NCBI GenBank assembly: GCA_011330685.1
Contig: DRPV01000118.1
Span: 1-42,361 of the forward strand
Length of the DNA stretch: 42,361 nucleotides
Direction: 5' to 3'
Source of the DNA: Desulfobacterales bacterium
GTDB lineage: Bacteria > Desulfobacterota > Desulfobulbia > Desulfobulbales > VMSU01
The position numbers and the translations under genes are program-made. Position 1 is the first letter of the stretch; each line of letters opens with the position of its first letter. Below the pieces are notes generated by a model. That model made no database searches and had not been told where the DNA came from. It saw nothing but the letters and a program-made list of their open reading frames with translations. This document shows positions 1-9,348 of this stretch, piece by piece.

Positions 1-2
1 AG

Positions 3-380
3 ATTAAAGAGGTTTTTAAGCGTACCGGAAAGCAGGCTCATGGCGGGTACTGTGGTCTCACTGGAGTCTGTGGTATTGCTCCGGCCCTGGGCGCCTGTAT
101 AAGTGTCTTAACCGGTTCAAAATGCGGCAAAGACAAGGAACAGCGTCTTACCATGGAGCTTGTAACGAGGGTATCAAGGGCGATAACCGATCTAACCGGG
201 CCAAGTTGCTGTAAGGCCTATGCTCGTACCTCTCTCAAGGTCGCGGTCGATTTTTTGCAGGATAATTTTGCTGTAAAACTGCCCATGGACAGTAACTCTT
301 CATGTCGGTATATGAGCAAACATCCCCATGGCTGCCTGAAGAACTGTCCTTATTTCCCAATAAAAAAGGGGATTGATTAG
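3..380 (+). CDS. DUF5714-like Cys-rich protein, C-terminal part (5' end outside window)
   Basis: Open frame from base 3 gives IKEVFKRTGKQAHGGYCGLTGVCGIAPALGACISVLTGSKCGKDKEQR...SCRYMSKHPHGCLKNCPYFPIKKGID; GYCGLTGVCGIAPA and the C-terminal Cys pattern are typical of DUF5714 proteins. Confidence 0.75.
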   Translation: MKEVFKRTGKQAHGGYCGLTGVCGIAPALGACISVLTGSKCGKDKEQRLTMELVTRVSRAITDLTGPSCCKAYARTSLKVAVDFLQDNFAVKLPMDSNSSCRYMSKHPHGCLKNCPYFPIKKGID

Positions 381-388
381 TGAAGCCA

Positions 389-411
389 GCCTCCGAAGGG
401 TAAGCGTCTCA
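389..411 (-). repeat. Short dispersed repeat R1
   Basis: gcctccgaagggtaagcgtctca, just after the DUF5714-like stop. Confidence 0.5.
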
Positions 412-710
412 AAAGAACCATCCTCCTGTTTTACTCCCAGCCGCTCTCCAGCCACAATCCCAAAGATGCTCGGCGTTTTAATGCCAATATCTTCACCGTG
501 AACTTGTTCCGTCATGAATTCGTCGGCAACACGGAGGGCATCAAACCATTCATCCCACGAGGGCAATTGCGGCAATATCACTATTCTGATTTTGCCAAAC
601 TATGACTATGGATGTATAAAAAAATGGCAAATAATATCAGGCTGTGACATAATAACACCAATAGCGGTACGGTAAAAAATGAAGAGTAAAATAACAAATG
701 GGTGGTAATT

Positions 711-1799
711 ATGAAAAAACTCGTTATCTCAACAGGTGGGGGTGACGCTCCCGGGCTTAACGCGGTAATATATGCGGTGGTTATGTCAGCCGAATTAAGG
801 GGGTGGGAGGTCTACGGCAGTCGGTGCGGGTACAGGGGGCTCATCGACGTGGATGAACTGGTACGGCTGACCCCGCAGAGCGTGACTGATATTACAACCC
901 AGGGTGGTACCATTCTTGGTTCCACCAATAAGGGTAATCCCTTTGCCATGCCGGTGAAAAATCTGGCCGGGGAAACAGAGATCCGTGATATGTCGGACCG
1001 GATTATGAAAAATTTTACCCGTATGGGTTTTATGTGTCATATCGCGGTGGGTGGTGACGGCAGTCTTGATATTGCCCGTCGTTTTCAAGAGGAGAAGGGC
1101 ATGCCGGTGATCGGTGTTCCCAAGACCATTGACAACGATCTCTATGCCACTCAGCTGACCTTTGGTTTTGATACCGCCGTTTCCACTGCCACCGAGGCCC
1201 TTGACAAACTCCATTCCACCGCTAAATCGCATGACCGGGTTATGGTGGTGGAGGTTATGGGGCGGGAAGCGGGTTGGATTGCCTTGAATTCAGGGATCTC
1301 CGGCTGTGCCGATGTCATTTTGATTCCGGAGATTCCCTTTGACCTGACCAGGGTCTGTGAGAAAATCGCCGACAATGACCTGCATGGTAAACATTACGCC
1401 ATTGTGGTAGTGGCCGAGGGGGCTAAAGCCAATGATTCCGAGGTCATCTGTCAGAAGGGCAGCTGCGAAGTCGGCAGAGAGGAGGTACTTCTCGGCGGTA
1501 TTGGCGACTGGGTGGCCCAACAGATCAGGGAACGGACGGATAAGGATGTCCGCTCTCTGGTGCTTGGTCATCTGCAGCGCGGTGGTTCACCAACCACCTT
1601 TGACCGCCTGTTAGCCCTGCGTTTCGGGGCGGCGGCAGTGCGGATGGCCGAGGCCGGTATGTTTGGTCATATGGTGGCTTTGGTTAACGGCGGGATGCAG
1701 AAGGTTACCCTGGAGGAGGCCACCAGAATCCGTAAGCTGGTTGGTAAGGATGACGATAAACTGCAAACCGCCCGTGAGATTGGGATCTGTATGGGATGA
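711..1799 (+). CDS. pfkA: 6-phosphofructokinase (ATP- or PPi-dependent)
   Basis: STGGGDAPGLNAVIY, GGDGS, PKTIDNDL, VEVMGREAGWIAL, LGHLQRGGSPTTFDR motifs. ATG at 711 preferred over 702. Confidence 0.95.
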   Translation: MKKLVISTGGGDAPGLNAVIYAVVMSAELRGWEVYGSRCGYRGLIDVDELVRLTPQSVTDITTQGGTILGSTNKGNPFAMPVKNLAGETEIRDMSDRIMKNFTRMGFMCHIAVGGDGSLDIARRFQEEKGMPVIGVPKTIDNDLYATQLTFGFDTAVSTATEALDKLHSTAKSHDRVMVVEVMGREAGWIALNSGISGCADVILIPEIPFDLTRVCEKIADNDLHGKHYAIVVVAEGAKANDSEVICQKGSCEVGREEVLLGGIGDWVAQQIRERTDKDVRSLVLGHLQRGGSPTTFDRLLALRFGAAAVRMAEAGMFGHMVALVNGGMQKVTLEEATRIRKLVGKDDDKLQTAREIGICMG

Positions 1800-1803
1800 G
1801 GCC

Positions 1804-1827
1804 TGAAACACTTGCCCCTCGGAGGGT
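1804..1827 (+). repeat. Short dispersed repeat R3
   Basis: ctgaaacacttgcccctcggaggg just after the pfkA stop. Confidence 0.45.
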
Positions 1828-1832
1828 GTTTT
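1804..1832 (+). terminator. Putative terminator hairpin downstream of pfkA
   Basis: AAACAC..CCCTCGGAGGG.GTGTTTT inverted repeat just after the stop codon. Confidence 0.45.
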
Positions 1833-1882
1833 CTCACCTCTGTGGTTTATTGAGCGTTTTCTTTTTTTCTTTTTTCCATGTC

Positions 1883-1896
1883 TTGATTTAAGTCAA
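1883..1896. promoter_or_regulatory. CRP/FNR-family (FNR/HcpR-like) operator upstream of hcp
   Basis: TTGATTTAAGTCAA, a near-perfect palindrome of TTGAY-N4-RTCAA type, about 147 bp upstream of hcp. Confidence 0.5.
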
Positions 1897-2042
1897 TGTT
1901 TCTATCTGTCATTCGCGGTAGATTCATAATCAAGTTTGATGCTTATTGGCCTGTGTCAACGATTGCTTGAGACACAAAAATACCCGGTTGAATCATTTTA
2001 ATTATTTTAAGCGGGCATAATTTAAACATAGAGGAGAAAAAA

Positions 2043-3677
2043 ATGTTTTGTAATCAATGTGAACAAACTGCCAAGGGAATCGGTTGTACCAAGGTTGGAG
2101 TCTGCGGTAAGGGCCCCTCAACTGCCGCTCTGCAGGATCTGCTGATTCACGCCCTCCAGGGGCTGAGTGTCTATGCTGTGGCCGGCCGCGAGGTCGGGGT
2201 GGTGGATTCTGAGCTGAATCTCTTTGTCTGTGAGGCGGTATTCTCTACCTTGACCAATGTGAATTTTGATGATGATCGTTTAATCCCCCTGATTAAAAAG
2301 GCGGTTGAGCTGCGTGAGAGTATGAAGGAGAAGGTCGCCGCGGCCGGTGGTAAGGTGGATAACAGTTCCGCCGCGGTTAACCTGACTCTGGCCGCCGATC
2401 ATGACGGCATGGTGAAGCAGGGCGAAGCTGTTAACTGGCACGCTCAGGGTCAGAAAATTGAGGAAGATGATATCCTCTCCCTCAAGGAAATTCTGGTTTA
2501 CGGACTTAAAGGGGTAGCGGCCTATGCCGATCACGCCCGTATTCTGGGCCAGGAGGACGACGCGGTTTACGCCTTTGTTGAGGAAGCCCTGGCCGCTACC
2601 CTGCGTGATGATATCAGCCTGGAGGACTGGGTGGCCATGGTTCTGAAATGCGGGGCCACCAATCTGCGGGCCATGGAACTGTTAGATGCCGCCAATACCG
2701 GCACCTATGGTCATCCGGAGCCCACCGAGATTTCCCTTGGGGCCAAAAAGGGCAAGGCTATTCTCGTCTCCGGTCATGACTTAAAGGATCTGGAGGATAT
2801 TTTAAAACAGACCGAGGGCCGGGGAATCAATGTCTATACCCATGGTGAGATGCTGCCCTGTCATGCCTATCCGGGCCTGAAAAAATATGCTCATCTCTGC
2901 GGCCATTACGGTACGGCCTGGCAGAATCAGCATAAGGAATTTGATGTCTTCCCCGGCGCCATTATCATGACCACCAACTGTATTCAGAAGCCCAAAGAAT
3001 CATATATGGCCAATATCTTCACCACCGGTCTGGTGGCCTGGCCCGGTGTTACCAATATCGCGGACAAGGACTTTACCCCGGCCATTAACCGGGCTCTGGA
3101 ACTGCCCGGTTTTAGCGAGGATACCGATAAGGGAACAATTATGGCCGGTTTTGCCAGAAATACCGTTTTGTCGGTGGCCGACAAGATTGTGGCGGGGGTC
3201 AAGAACAAGGATATCAGGCATTTTTTCCTGGTGGCCGGTTGTGACGGTGCCAAGCCGGGCCGTAATTATTATACGGAGTTTGTTGAGCAGGTGCCGGAGG
3301 ATTGTTTTGTCCTGACCCTGGCCTGTGGTAAATTCCGCTTCTTTGACAAGGATCTGGGAACCATCGGTGGTATCCCGCGCCTCCTCGATATTGGCCAGTG
3401 TAACGATGCCTATTCGGCTATTCAGATTGCCGTGGCCCTGGCCAAGGCCTTTGACTGCGGGGTAAATGATCTGCCTCTGTCCATGGTACTGTCCTGGTAT
3501 GAGCAGAAGGCGGTGGCAATTCTGCTTACCCTTTTCCACCTCGGCATTAAGGATATCCGCTTAGGACCCACATTGCCGGCCTTTATCAGCCCCAATGTTC
3601 TGGATGTGCTGGTCAAGAATTTCGCGGTTAAGCCCATCACCAATCCAACTGATGATATGAAGGCTATATTGGGATAG
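2043..3677 (+). CDS. hcp: Hybrid cluster protein (hydroxylamine / NO reductase)
   Basis: MFCNQCEQTAKGIGCTKVGVCGK N-terminal Cys motif and full-length Hcp-like sequence; RBS gaggag upstream. Confidence 0.97.
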   Translation: MFCNQCEQTAKGIGCTKVGVCGKGPSTAALQDLLIHALQGLSVYAVAGREVGVVDSELNLFVCEAVFSTLTNVNFDDDRLIPLIKKAVELRESMKEKVAAAGGKVDNSSAAVNLTLAADHDGMVKQGEAVNWHAQGQKIEEDDILSLKEILVYGLKGVAAYADHARILGQEDDAVYAFVEEALAATLRDDISLEDWVAMVLKCGATNLRAMELLDAANTGTYGHPEPTEISLGAKKGKAILVSGHDLKDLEDILKQTEGRGINVYTHGEMLPCHAYPGLKKYAHLCGHYGTAWQNQHKEFDVFPGAIIMTTNCIQKPKESYMANIFTTGLVAWPGVTNIADKDFTPAINRALELPGFSEDTDKGTIMAGFARNTVLSVADKIVAGVKNKDIRHFFLVAGCDGAKPGRNYYTEFVEQVPEDCFVLTLACGKFRFFDKDLGTIGGIPRLLDIGQCNDAYSAIQIAVALAKAFDCGVNDLPLSMVLSWYEQKAVAILLTLFHLGIKDIRLGPTLPAFISPNVLDVLVKNFAVKPITNPTDDMKAILG

Positions 3678-3713
3678 TCAGTCTCCCGGTATAACTGATA
3701 AATTGTCTAAAAC

Positions 3714-3741
3714 GCGGCACAGTCCGGCCGGGCTGTGCCGC
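3714..3741 (+). terminator. Strong GC hairpin after hcp
   Basis: GCGGCACAGTCCGGCCGGGCTGTGCCGC, near-perfect stem 36 bp after the hcp stop. Confidence 0.6.
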
Positions 3742-3753
3742 TTATCTTTAAGG

Positions 3754-3906
3754 GTAACTATTCAGCAAAGGCAACAGATTACCCGAAACTAGAAACCGTA
3801 ACCGTTCAGATGTGCTCCAGGTTTGTTCGTTTTGACCTCCGAGTCTGTACTCCCTGTACGTGAGGAGGGCAAAACGGACGAAGATGGAGTGCAGCTGAAT
3901 GGTTAC
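3754..3906 (+). repeat. Dispersed modular palindromic repeat, copy A (tail + core hairpin)
   Basis: gtaactattcagcaaaggcaacagattacccgaaactagaaacc followed by gtaaccgttcagatgtgctccagg...gatggagtgcagctgaatggttac; shared with copies B, C, E, F. Confidence 0.85.
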
Positions 3907-3922
3907 CTTTAAGGAGTGATAA

Positions 3923-4492
3923 ATGCAATGTCCTGGACAAGACAGTCGTTTTTGGGATGGGGCAGCGGTTTTTGAATATAAGTGCCCCAAATGCGGCCAT
4001 ATGCTGGAGTTCTTTAAGGATGACAGCAAGCGGCGCTGTAAGAATTGCGGCAATGAGGTCTTTAATCCCCGGATGGATTTTGGCTGCGCCGCCTACTGCC
4101 CTTACGCGGAACAATGTCTTGGTCAGCTGCCGCCGGAGCTTTTGGCCAAAAAGCAGGAAAAGCTCATTACCGATACCGGCGCTGAGCTGAAGAGGCGCCT
4201 GAAAGATGATTTTAAGGCCATTGGCCGGGCAGGGCGCGCGGCACGGCGGGCGGCTGAACTGGCGGCGGATAACGAGGGCAGTAATAAAGCGGTTATTGTT
4301 TTAAGTGTTTATTTTGTGATCTTGGCCGAGGCCGCGGGCGGCAATGCCGCTGAACTGAGTCAAAGTATTATGACCCACTTCGGGGCTAATGAAGGATTGA
4401 AAAATGAAATTCGTGCCCTCCTTGAACATCAGGGATCGGCCGGTGATGAAGATTTAAATTTACGCCTGGTGCGTCAGGCCCTGGTGCCGTAG
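3923..4492 (+). CDS. Hcp-associated zinc-ribbon protein of unknown function
   Basis: YKCPKCGHMLEFFKDDSKRRCKNCGNEVFNPRMDFGCAAYCPYAEQC, then a helical region; SD aaggag upstream; lies between hcp and a ferredoxin gene. Confidence 0.85.
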   Translation: MQCPGQDSRFWDGAAVFEYKCPKCGHMLEFFKDDSKRRCKNCGNEVFNPRMDFGCAAYCPYAEQCLGQLPPELLAKKQEKLITDTGAELKRRLKDDFKAIGRAGRAARRAAELAADNEGSNKAVIVLSVYFVILAEAAGGNAAELSQSIMTHFGANEGLKNEIRALLEHQGSAGDEDLNLRLVRQALVP

Positions 4493-4583
4493 ATAAGGTG
4501 ACATTACTGCTTCATTAGTTTGAGGCTTATAGCGGGGCTTGCGATGCTAAAATCCCATAAAGCCCCAATGGACTGGAGATGAG

Positions 4584-5285
4584 ATGAAGATAACCAGAAA
4601 AATTATTACAATAGACGAAGATTTATGTAATGGCTGCGGCCAGTGTATTGTCGATTGCGCCGAAAGCGCCCTGCGGATTATTGACGGCAAGGCCCGGCTT
4701 ATTGCCGAAAAATATTGTGACGGACTGGGAGCCTGCCTGGCCGGCTGCCCCACTGGCGCCTTACAGATTGAGGAACGGCAGGCCGATGACTTTGACGAGG
4801 AGGCGGTTGAGGAATTAATTCGCTCCGAGAAAAAGGGCAGTGGCTGTCCATCGGCCAATTTACAGAGTTTTCAACCCCAGACCCCATGTCAACAGGCTAA
4901 TCAGCCCATAGGAATTAGCGGTTCGGCTCTGAGCCATTGGCCGGTGCAGATACGTCTCGTGCCGCCCGATGCCCCCTTTCTGCGTAATGCCGATTTGCTG
5001 ATTGCCGCGGATTGTACCACCATCGCCTATGCCGGATTTCACCAGGATCTGCTGCCGGGGCGGGTGGTATTAATGGGCTGCCCTAAATTTGATGATGTCG
5101 AGTCTTATATTCATAAGTTGAGCGAAATATTTGCCGGCGCGGCCATAAAATCAATCACCATTGCCATCATGGAGGTACCCTGCTGCCAGAATATGAGGAA
5201 CGTAGTTCAGTCCGCCCTGCAGAAGGCCAAGGCTCAAATTCCCTTAGAGGTAGTAGTAATCGGGGTAAGAGGCGAAAAAAGATAA
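4584..5285 (+). CDS. 4Fe-4S ferredoxin-type protein with extra C-terminal domain
   Basis: CNGCGQCIVDCAESAL and CDGLGACLAGCPTGAL double-cluster motifs. Confidence 0.9.
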   Translation: MKITRKIITIDEDLCNGCGQCIVDCAESALRIIDGKARLIAEKYCDGLGACLAGCPTGALQIEERQADDFDEEAVEELIRSEKKGSGCPSANLQSFQPQTPCQQANQPIGISGSALSHWPVQIRLVPPDAPFLRNADLLIAADCTTIAYAGFHQDLLPGRVVLMGCPKFDDVESYIHKLSEIFAGAAIKSITIAIMEVPCCQNMRNVVQSALQKAKAQIPLEVVVIGVRGEKR

Positions 5286-5326
5286 AATACCACAACTCAC
5301 AATAAGGGCTGATTCCCGCCCTCCGT

Positions 5327-5350
5327 AGGGGCGTATTGCGATACGCCCTT
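5327..5350. terminator. Bidirectional terminator-like palindrome
   Basis: AGGGGCGTATTGCGATACGCCCTT, 8-bp perfect core stem with TGCG loop between convergent genes. Confidence 0.55.
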
Positions 5351-5354
5351 CACC

Positions 5355-6899
5355 CTAAAACGTTAAGCCCTTGGTAACATTTGTCCAGGTTTTGTTTAAT
5401 TCCTCGTCAAATTGCTCAATAAAATCAGGGAGATTTACATCCAGAAATGGCCGGTGCTTCTCCTGGATTAATATCCAGGCAAATGATTTTGTGATCTTAT
5501 CAGTTGTAACATCGCTGAACTCAAAGCCACAGCCATGATGGGAGGCGAATAGATCCGCTAAATGAATCAGGGCAATAATCAGGCTGTGGGAGCGGGCCAT
5601 ATCTGGTGAATGGTGCAGACGCATTACATTAAGATAGACCTCCGGCAGACCAAGGCTCTCCCCGAGCCAGAATCCGGCCTGGCCGTGATCAATACCGATA
5701 TAGGATGTTTCAGCTTTCAGAAAATTGGTGGCAATCTCCGAGGATGGATTTGAGATATGGGGATAAACCGCTGGTTCGATGAGATCAAGACCGATAATAC
5801 CCAAATCGTGTGTAAGCCCGGCCAGATATATATCTGCCGGGCTGGAGACGCGGATAGACTCGGCCAACAGCACGGCTATTCTTGCTACCACCACCGAATG
5901 ACGCCAGAATCGAGAGGCGACCTTGCGAAAGCCGCTGAAGGCCTTGGGGGTATCAGCGAGTGAAATTATATCGTTGATGGATTCCTGAATATGACGAATT
6001 CCCACCGTAATCATAGCATGGGGGACAGTTCCCACCGGAGCTGTCCGCCGGAAGAATGAGGAATTGGCAATCTGTAATATTTTGCAGGTCAGAACCGGAT
6101 CAAGCTGAATATAATCAGCCAGCACCCTGGTATTATCGACCTTGCCGCTTAACATAGGCTCCAGAATAGCGGCAACGGCCGGATTAAAGGGCAGATCAAG
6201 AACGGCACTCAAGCGCCTCTGCATGCGGCTGCGGACAATGCGGTCTTTTTTGGCGGGCAGCGGCGGTAATTCATCGTAGCTTGCTTGGCTTGTAACTGAT
6301 TGTCCTGCCGGCTGTTTCTTTATCGCGGCTGGTTGAGAGGTGATTTCAGGTTTTTGATCTTCGGCGGGTAAATCAATTTCCTTGAGGCTCTGCAGGTCAA
6401 TATCCTTTTCCAGACCGGCCAGGCGCTCGTTGGCAATAATCAGTCGGCCCACAAGTATTTCGCAGAAGCGTTTATAAAATTTGAGCTGGAGAAAAACATT
6501 GGACGAACTTATAACCTCCGGATTAATAACCAGTATAAAACTATTGCTCCTGGTTATTACTCCGGCAGTACGTTTAATATCCATCACCATGGACATTTCA
6601 CCAAAACAGGCCCCGGCCTTTAATCTTGTCAACTCCACGGCCCGCCGCTTTTTGTGGGCCACGGATTTGACCACCGATACCTCACCCTTGAGCAGGATGT
6701 AGAATACCCGCTCCATGGTGTCTTCCTTGATGATATACTGCCCTGCTTTAACCCTTAAAATTTTACAGACCCCAAGGAGCTGGCGCAGTTCGTGATCATC
6801 GAAATTATTAAAAAAGTCGATACCTTGGAGAAATTTTATCTGTTGCTCAAGGTCAGGAGCCTTATTGGCTCCTTTTGCGGTTGCCATCTTAATCACCAC
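5355..6899 (-). CDS. Cyclic-nucleotide-binding domain + HDOD domain protein
   Basis: N-terminal LLKGEVSVVKS...GACFGEMSMVMDIKRTAGVI (CNMP) and C-terminal HDOD-type region (LPPLPA..., HSVVVARIAVLLAE..., GLTHDLGIIGLDL). ATG at 6887 is an alternative start. Confidence 0.85.
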   Translation of the reverse strand: MVIKMATAKGANKAPDLEQQIKFLQGIDFFNNFDDHELRQLLGVCKILRVKAGQYIIKEDTMERVFYILLKGEVSVVKSVAHKKRRAVELTRLKAGACFGEMSMVMDIKRTAGVITRSNSFILVINPEVISSSNVFLQLKFYKRFCEILVGRLIIANERLAGLEKDIDLQSLKEIDLPAEDQKPEITSQPAAIKKQPAGQSVTSQASYDELPPLPAKKDRIVRSRMQRRLSAVLDLPFNPAVAAILEPMLSGKVDNTRVLADYIQLDPVLTCKILQIANSSFFRRTAPVGTVPHAMITVGIRHIQESINDIISLADTPKAFSGFRKVASRFWRHSVVVARIAVLLAESIRVSSPADIYLAGLTHDLGIIGLDLIEPAVYPHISNPSSEIATNFLKAETSYIGIDHGQAGFWLGESLGLPEVYLNVMRLHHSPDMARSHSLIIALIHLADLFASHHGCGFEFSDVTTDKITKSFAWILIQEKHRPFLDVNLPDFIEQFDEELNKTWTNVTKGLTF

Positions 6900-6985
6900 T
6901 TATAATTTCAAATTCAGGTGTTTATTGTTAATTCAGAGATCACGCTAAAGTTACGAATTGTCTATTCAGCCCCAAAATGATAAAT

Positions 6986-8371
6986 TTATTTGCCAAGGCA
7001 GAAGTCACTGAAAATCTTATCTAAAATATCTTCCGTTGTGGTGTATCCCACTATCTCACCAAGATAATCCAGGGCTGTCTGCAGGTCTATGGCCATGAGA
7101 TCAGGGGCAAGCTCGTTATTCAGGCCCCGTAGAAAAGAGCGACCGGCCTTTAGAGCCTTGGTCATTGCCGCCTGGTGGCGCAAGTTGGGGATGGCCTGCC
7201 TGGATTCAGCAGAGTAGTCATCCCCGGTTATGGTCTTGTAGATCAATCCCTCTAACTGCGGCAGAGAATCTCCGGTTTTGGCCGAGATGGTAACTATGTT
7301 GGTATCAGGGAATCTGGCATAATGCTCCCTGATGATCTCCGGTCGTTTGATGTCGCTTTTGTTAATAACTATGATTAAGGGTTTGCCGGCTGCTTTGGCA
7401 AAAAGCCGCTCATCGTCAGCATGGGGAGGGCTGCCGGCATCAAGGAGCATGATTACCAGATCGGCCGTCGTCAGCTTGGCCATGCTGCGCTGAATGCCGA
7501 TCTCCTCTACCTCGCCCCTGGCCTCACGGATACCCGCCGTGTCAACAATGTGAACCGGCAGTCCCAATATATCAAGATACTCCTCAACTGTATCCCTGGT
7601 GGTACCGGGAACCGAGGTGACAATGGCCCGATCCTCCCTCAGCAGGGCGTTTAACAGACTTGATTTCCCCACGTTGGGCCGCCCGATGATTACGGCGGAA
7701 ATTCCATCTTTTATAATTTTACCATGTTCGGCAGCTGAGATCAAATCTTCCAGCCCCTTAAGCGCCGGTTCTATTTGCCGCCTTAAATCATCGGCATTAA
7801 GTATTTCCGCCTCTTCGTCAGGAAAGTCAATCGCTACTTCCACCATGGCCTTTATGGTGGTGAGCTGTTCGCTGATTTTTTTGATTTCATTTTCAACTCC
7901 ACCCCCTAATTGTGCGACGGCGGCTGAAAGTCCCTGGCTTGTTTTGGCCCGCAGAAGATCAATAATTGCTTCGGCCTGGGTAAGGTCGAGGCGGCCGTTT
8001 AAAAAGGCGTTTTTGGTGAATTCACCGGGATCCGCCAGCCGAGCGCCGTTGTTTATAACCAGGGCCATAATCTGCTGGAGAGCGGTAAAACTGCCATGGG
8101 CGTGGATCTCGACTACCTCATCTCTGGTGTAGGTGTGCGGCGCCCGCATATACACGGCCAGCACCTCATCGAGGCAGCGGTTGGTTTCAGGCTCCTTTAT
8201 CCAGCCATAATAAAGGCGGTGGCTGATAAAGGAACAGGAAGGGTTTTTGGGAATAAAGATTTTTTTTAGAATATTGAGGGCGGCCGGCCCGCTTATCCTG
8301 ATTATACCAATACCGCCAAGCCCCGGTGGGGTAGCAATAGCCGCAATAGTTGAATCTAATTTTAAAGGCAT
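6986..8371 (-). CDS. mnmE: tRNA modification GTPase MnmE (TrmE)
   Basis: MPLKLDSTIAAIATPPGLGGIGIIRISG N-terminus, GRPNVGKSSLLNAL, DTAGIR, C-terminal FSDFCLGK. Start trimmed from the ORF track (8437) to the conserved Met. Confidence 0.97.
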   Translation of the reverse strand: MPLKLDSTIAAIATPPGLGGIGIIRISGPAALNILKKIFIPKNPSCSFISHRLYYGWIKEPETNRCLDEVLAVYMRAPHTYTRDEVVEIHAHGSFTALQQIMALVINNGARLADPGEFTKNAFLNGRLDLTQAEAIIDLLRAKTSQGLSAAVAQLGGGVENEIKKISEQLTTIKAMVEVAIDFPDEEAEILNADDLRRQIEPALKGLEDLISAAEHGKIIKDGISAVIIGRPNVGKSSLLNALLREDRAIVTSVPGTTRDTVEEYLDILGLPVHIVDTAGIREARGEVEEIGIQRSMAKLTTADLVIMLLDAGSPPHADDERLFAKAAGKPLIIVINKSDIKRPEIIREHYARFPDTNIVTISAKTGDSLPQLEGLIYKTITGDDYSAESRQAIPNLRHQAAMTKALKAGRSFLRGLNNELAPDLMAIDLQTALDYLGEIVGYTTTEDILDKIFSDFCLGK

Positions 8372-8428
8372 GGATGATGGCCTCGGTAAACAGGCGGGAG
8401 AAAGGTAAACTCGTGCAGCATGACGTTC

Positions 8429-8450
8429 CTGAAACACTTACGGTGTAAGC
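8429..8450 (+). repeat. Short dispersed repeat R5 (partial)
   Basis: tcctgaaacacttacggtgtaagcg just downstream of jag. Confidence 0.35.
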
Positions 8451-8478
8451 GCATTCCAGTAAGCATTGCAGCTGATTT

Positions 8479-9339
8479 CTATCGGCGTTTTGCAGATTTG
8501 CCGCCCTTTTTGGAGGGCACGTAAATTCTGATCTTTTTAAACAGGCCGTCACCCATGCTGACACTGCGGATTTCTCGATCATTCTGCAGGGCAAGGTGGA
8601 CAATACGGCGCTCAGCGGGGTTCATGGCGGCAATGGTCTCTGTGATACCACTGCTCTTAACCTTTACCGCCAGCTCCAGGGCCAGTTTCTCTAATTCTTC
8701 CCGGCGTTGGCTGCGGTAATTACCCACATCAAGGGCAAAGAAAAGTTTGTGAGGAAATTTGTGACTGATAATTTTGCGGACAAGATATTGAATGGCATCT
8801 ATGGTTTCGCCTCTCCGGCCAATTATCAGTTCGTTGTCGGGGCCGTCAATTACGGCTTTTATTCGATTCTTGACCACAGTGGCTTCTACTTCGGCCTTCA
8901 GGCCCATGAGACCTATTATTTCTTTGATGACCGTGGTTATTTCTATTATCTCCGCGGAATCAGGTTGGGCGGGCTCCTGACGGCTGCCGCGATAAGCTGG
9001 TCTCTGGTCTTTTTGAAATTTACGGCCGGTTTGTCTCTGTGTTGTTGCGGATGATGTGTCTGCTTCTGTCGTGGCGGGTTTATCCTGCGGGGCTGTTATG
9101 GATTCACTACCGTCATTTTTCGGAGCTGCCGTGATTTGAGCTTGACGACGACCAAAGCCCAAAAAGCCCTTACTGCCGGGGGTGATGACTTTTATATTGA
9201 GATCTTCACGGGCAGCGTTAAGATTCCGGCAGGCTTTATCGATTGCCTCCTCCACTGTTTTCCCGCTGTATTGCAGTTTAACTGTCATTGTTTCTATTCC
9301 ATTTTGCTGTTGTTGAAGCAGGGTGCTGTCTATCTGCAA
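8479..9339 (-). CDS. jag: Jag/KhpB RNA-binding protein (Jag-N, KH, R3H)
   Basis: Jag-N KTVEEAIDKACRNLN; KH IIGRRGETIDAIQYLV; R3H MNPAERRIVHLALQ. Alternative start at MTVKL. Confidence 0.93.
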   Translation of the reverse strand: MQIDSTLLQQQQNGIETMTVKLQYSGKTVEEAIDKACRNLNAAREDLNIKVITPGSKGFLGFGRRQAQITAAPKNDGSESITAPQDKPATTEADTSSATTQRQTGRKFQKDQRPAYRGSRQEPAQPDSAEIIEITTVIKEIIGLMGLKAEVEATVVKNRIKAVIDGPDNELIIGRRGETIDAIQYLVRKIISHKFPHKLFFALDVGNYRSQRREELEKLALELAVKVKSSGITETIAAMNPAERRIVHLALQNDREIRSVSMGDGLFKKIRIYVPSKKGGKSAKRR

Positions 9340-9348
9340 ATCCTGTAA

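Noticed and set aside
3748-4114. Minus-strand ORFs 3748..4053 and 3806..4114
   Set aside because: Run across repeat copy A and antisense to the zinc-ribbon gene; repeat-derived peptide (HSIFVRFALLTYREYRLG) recurs in the ORF at 24081..24278.
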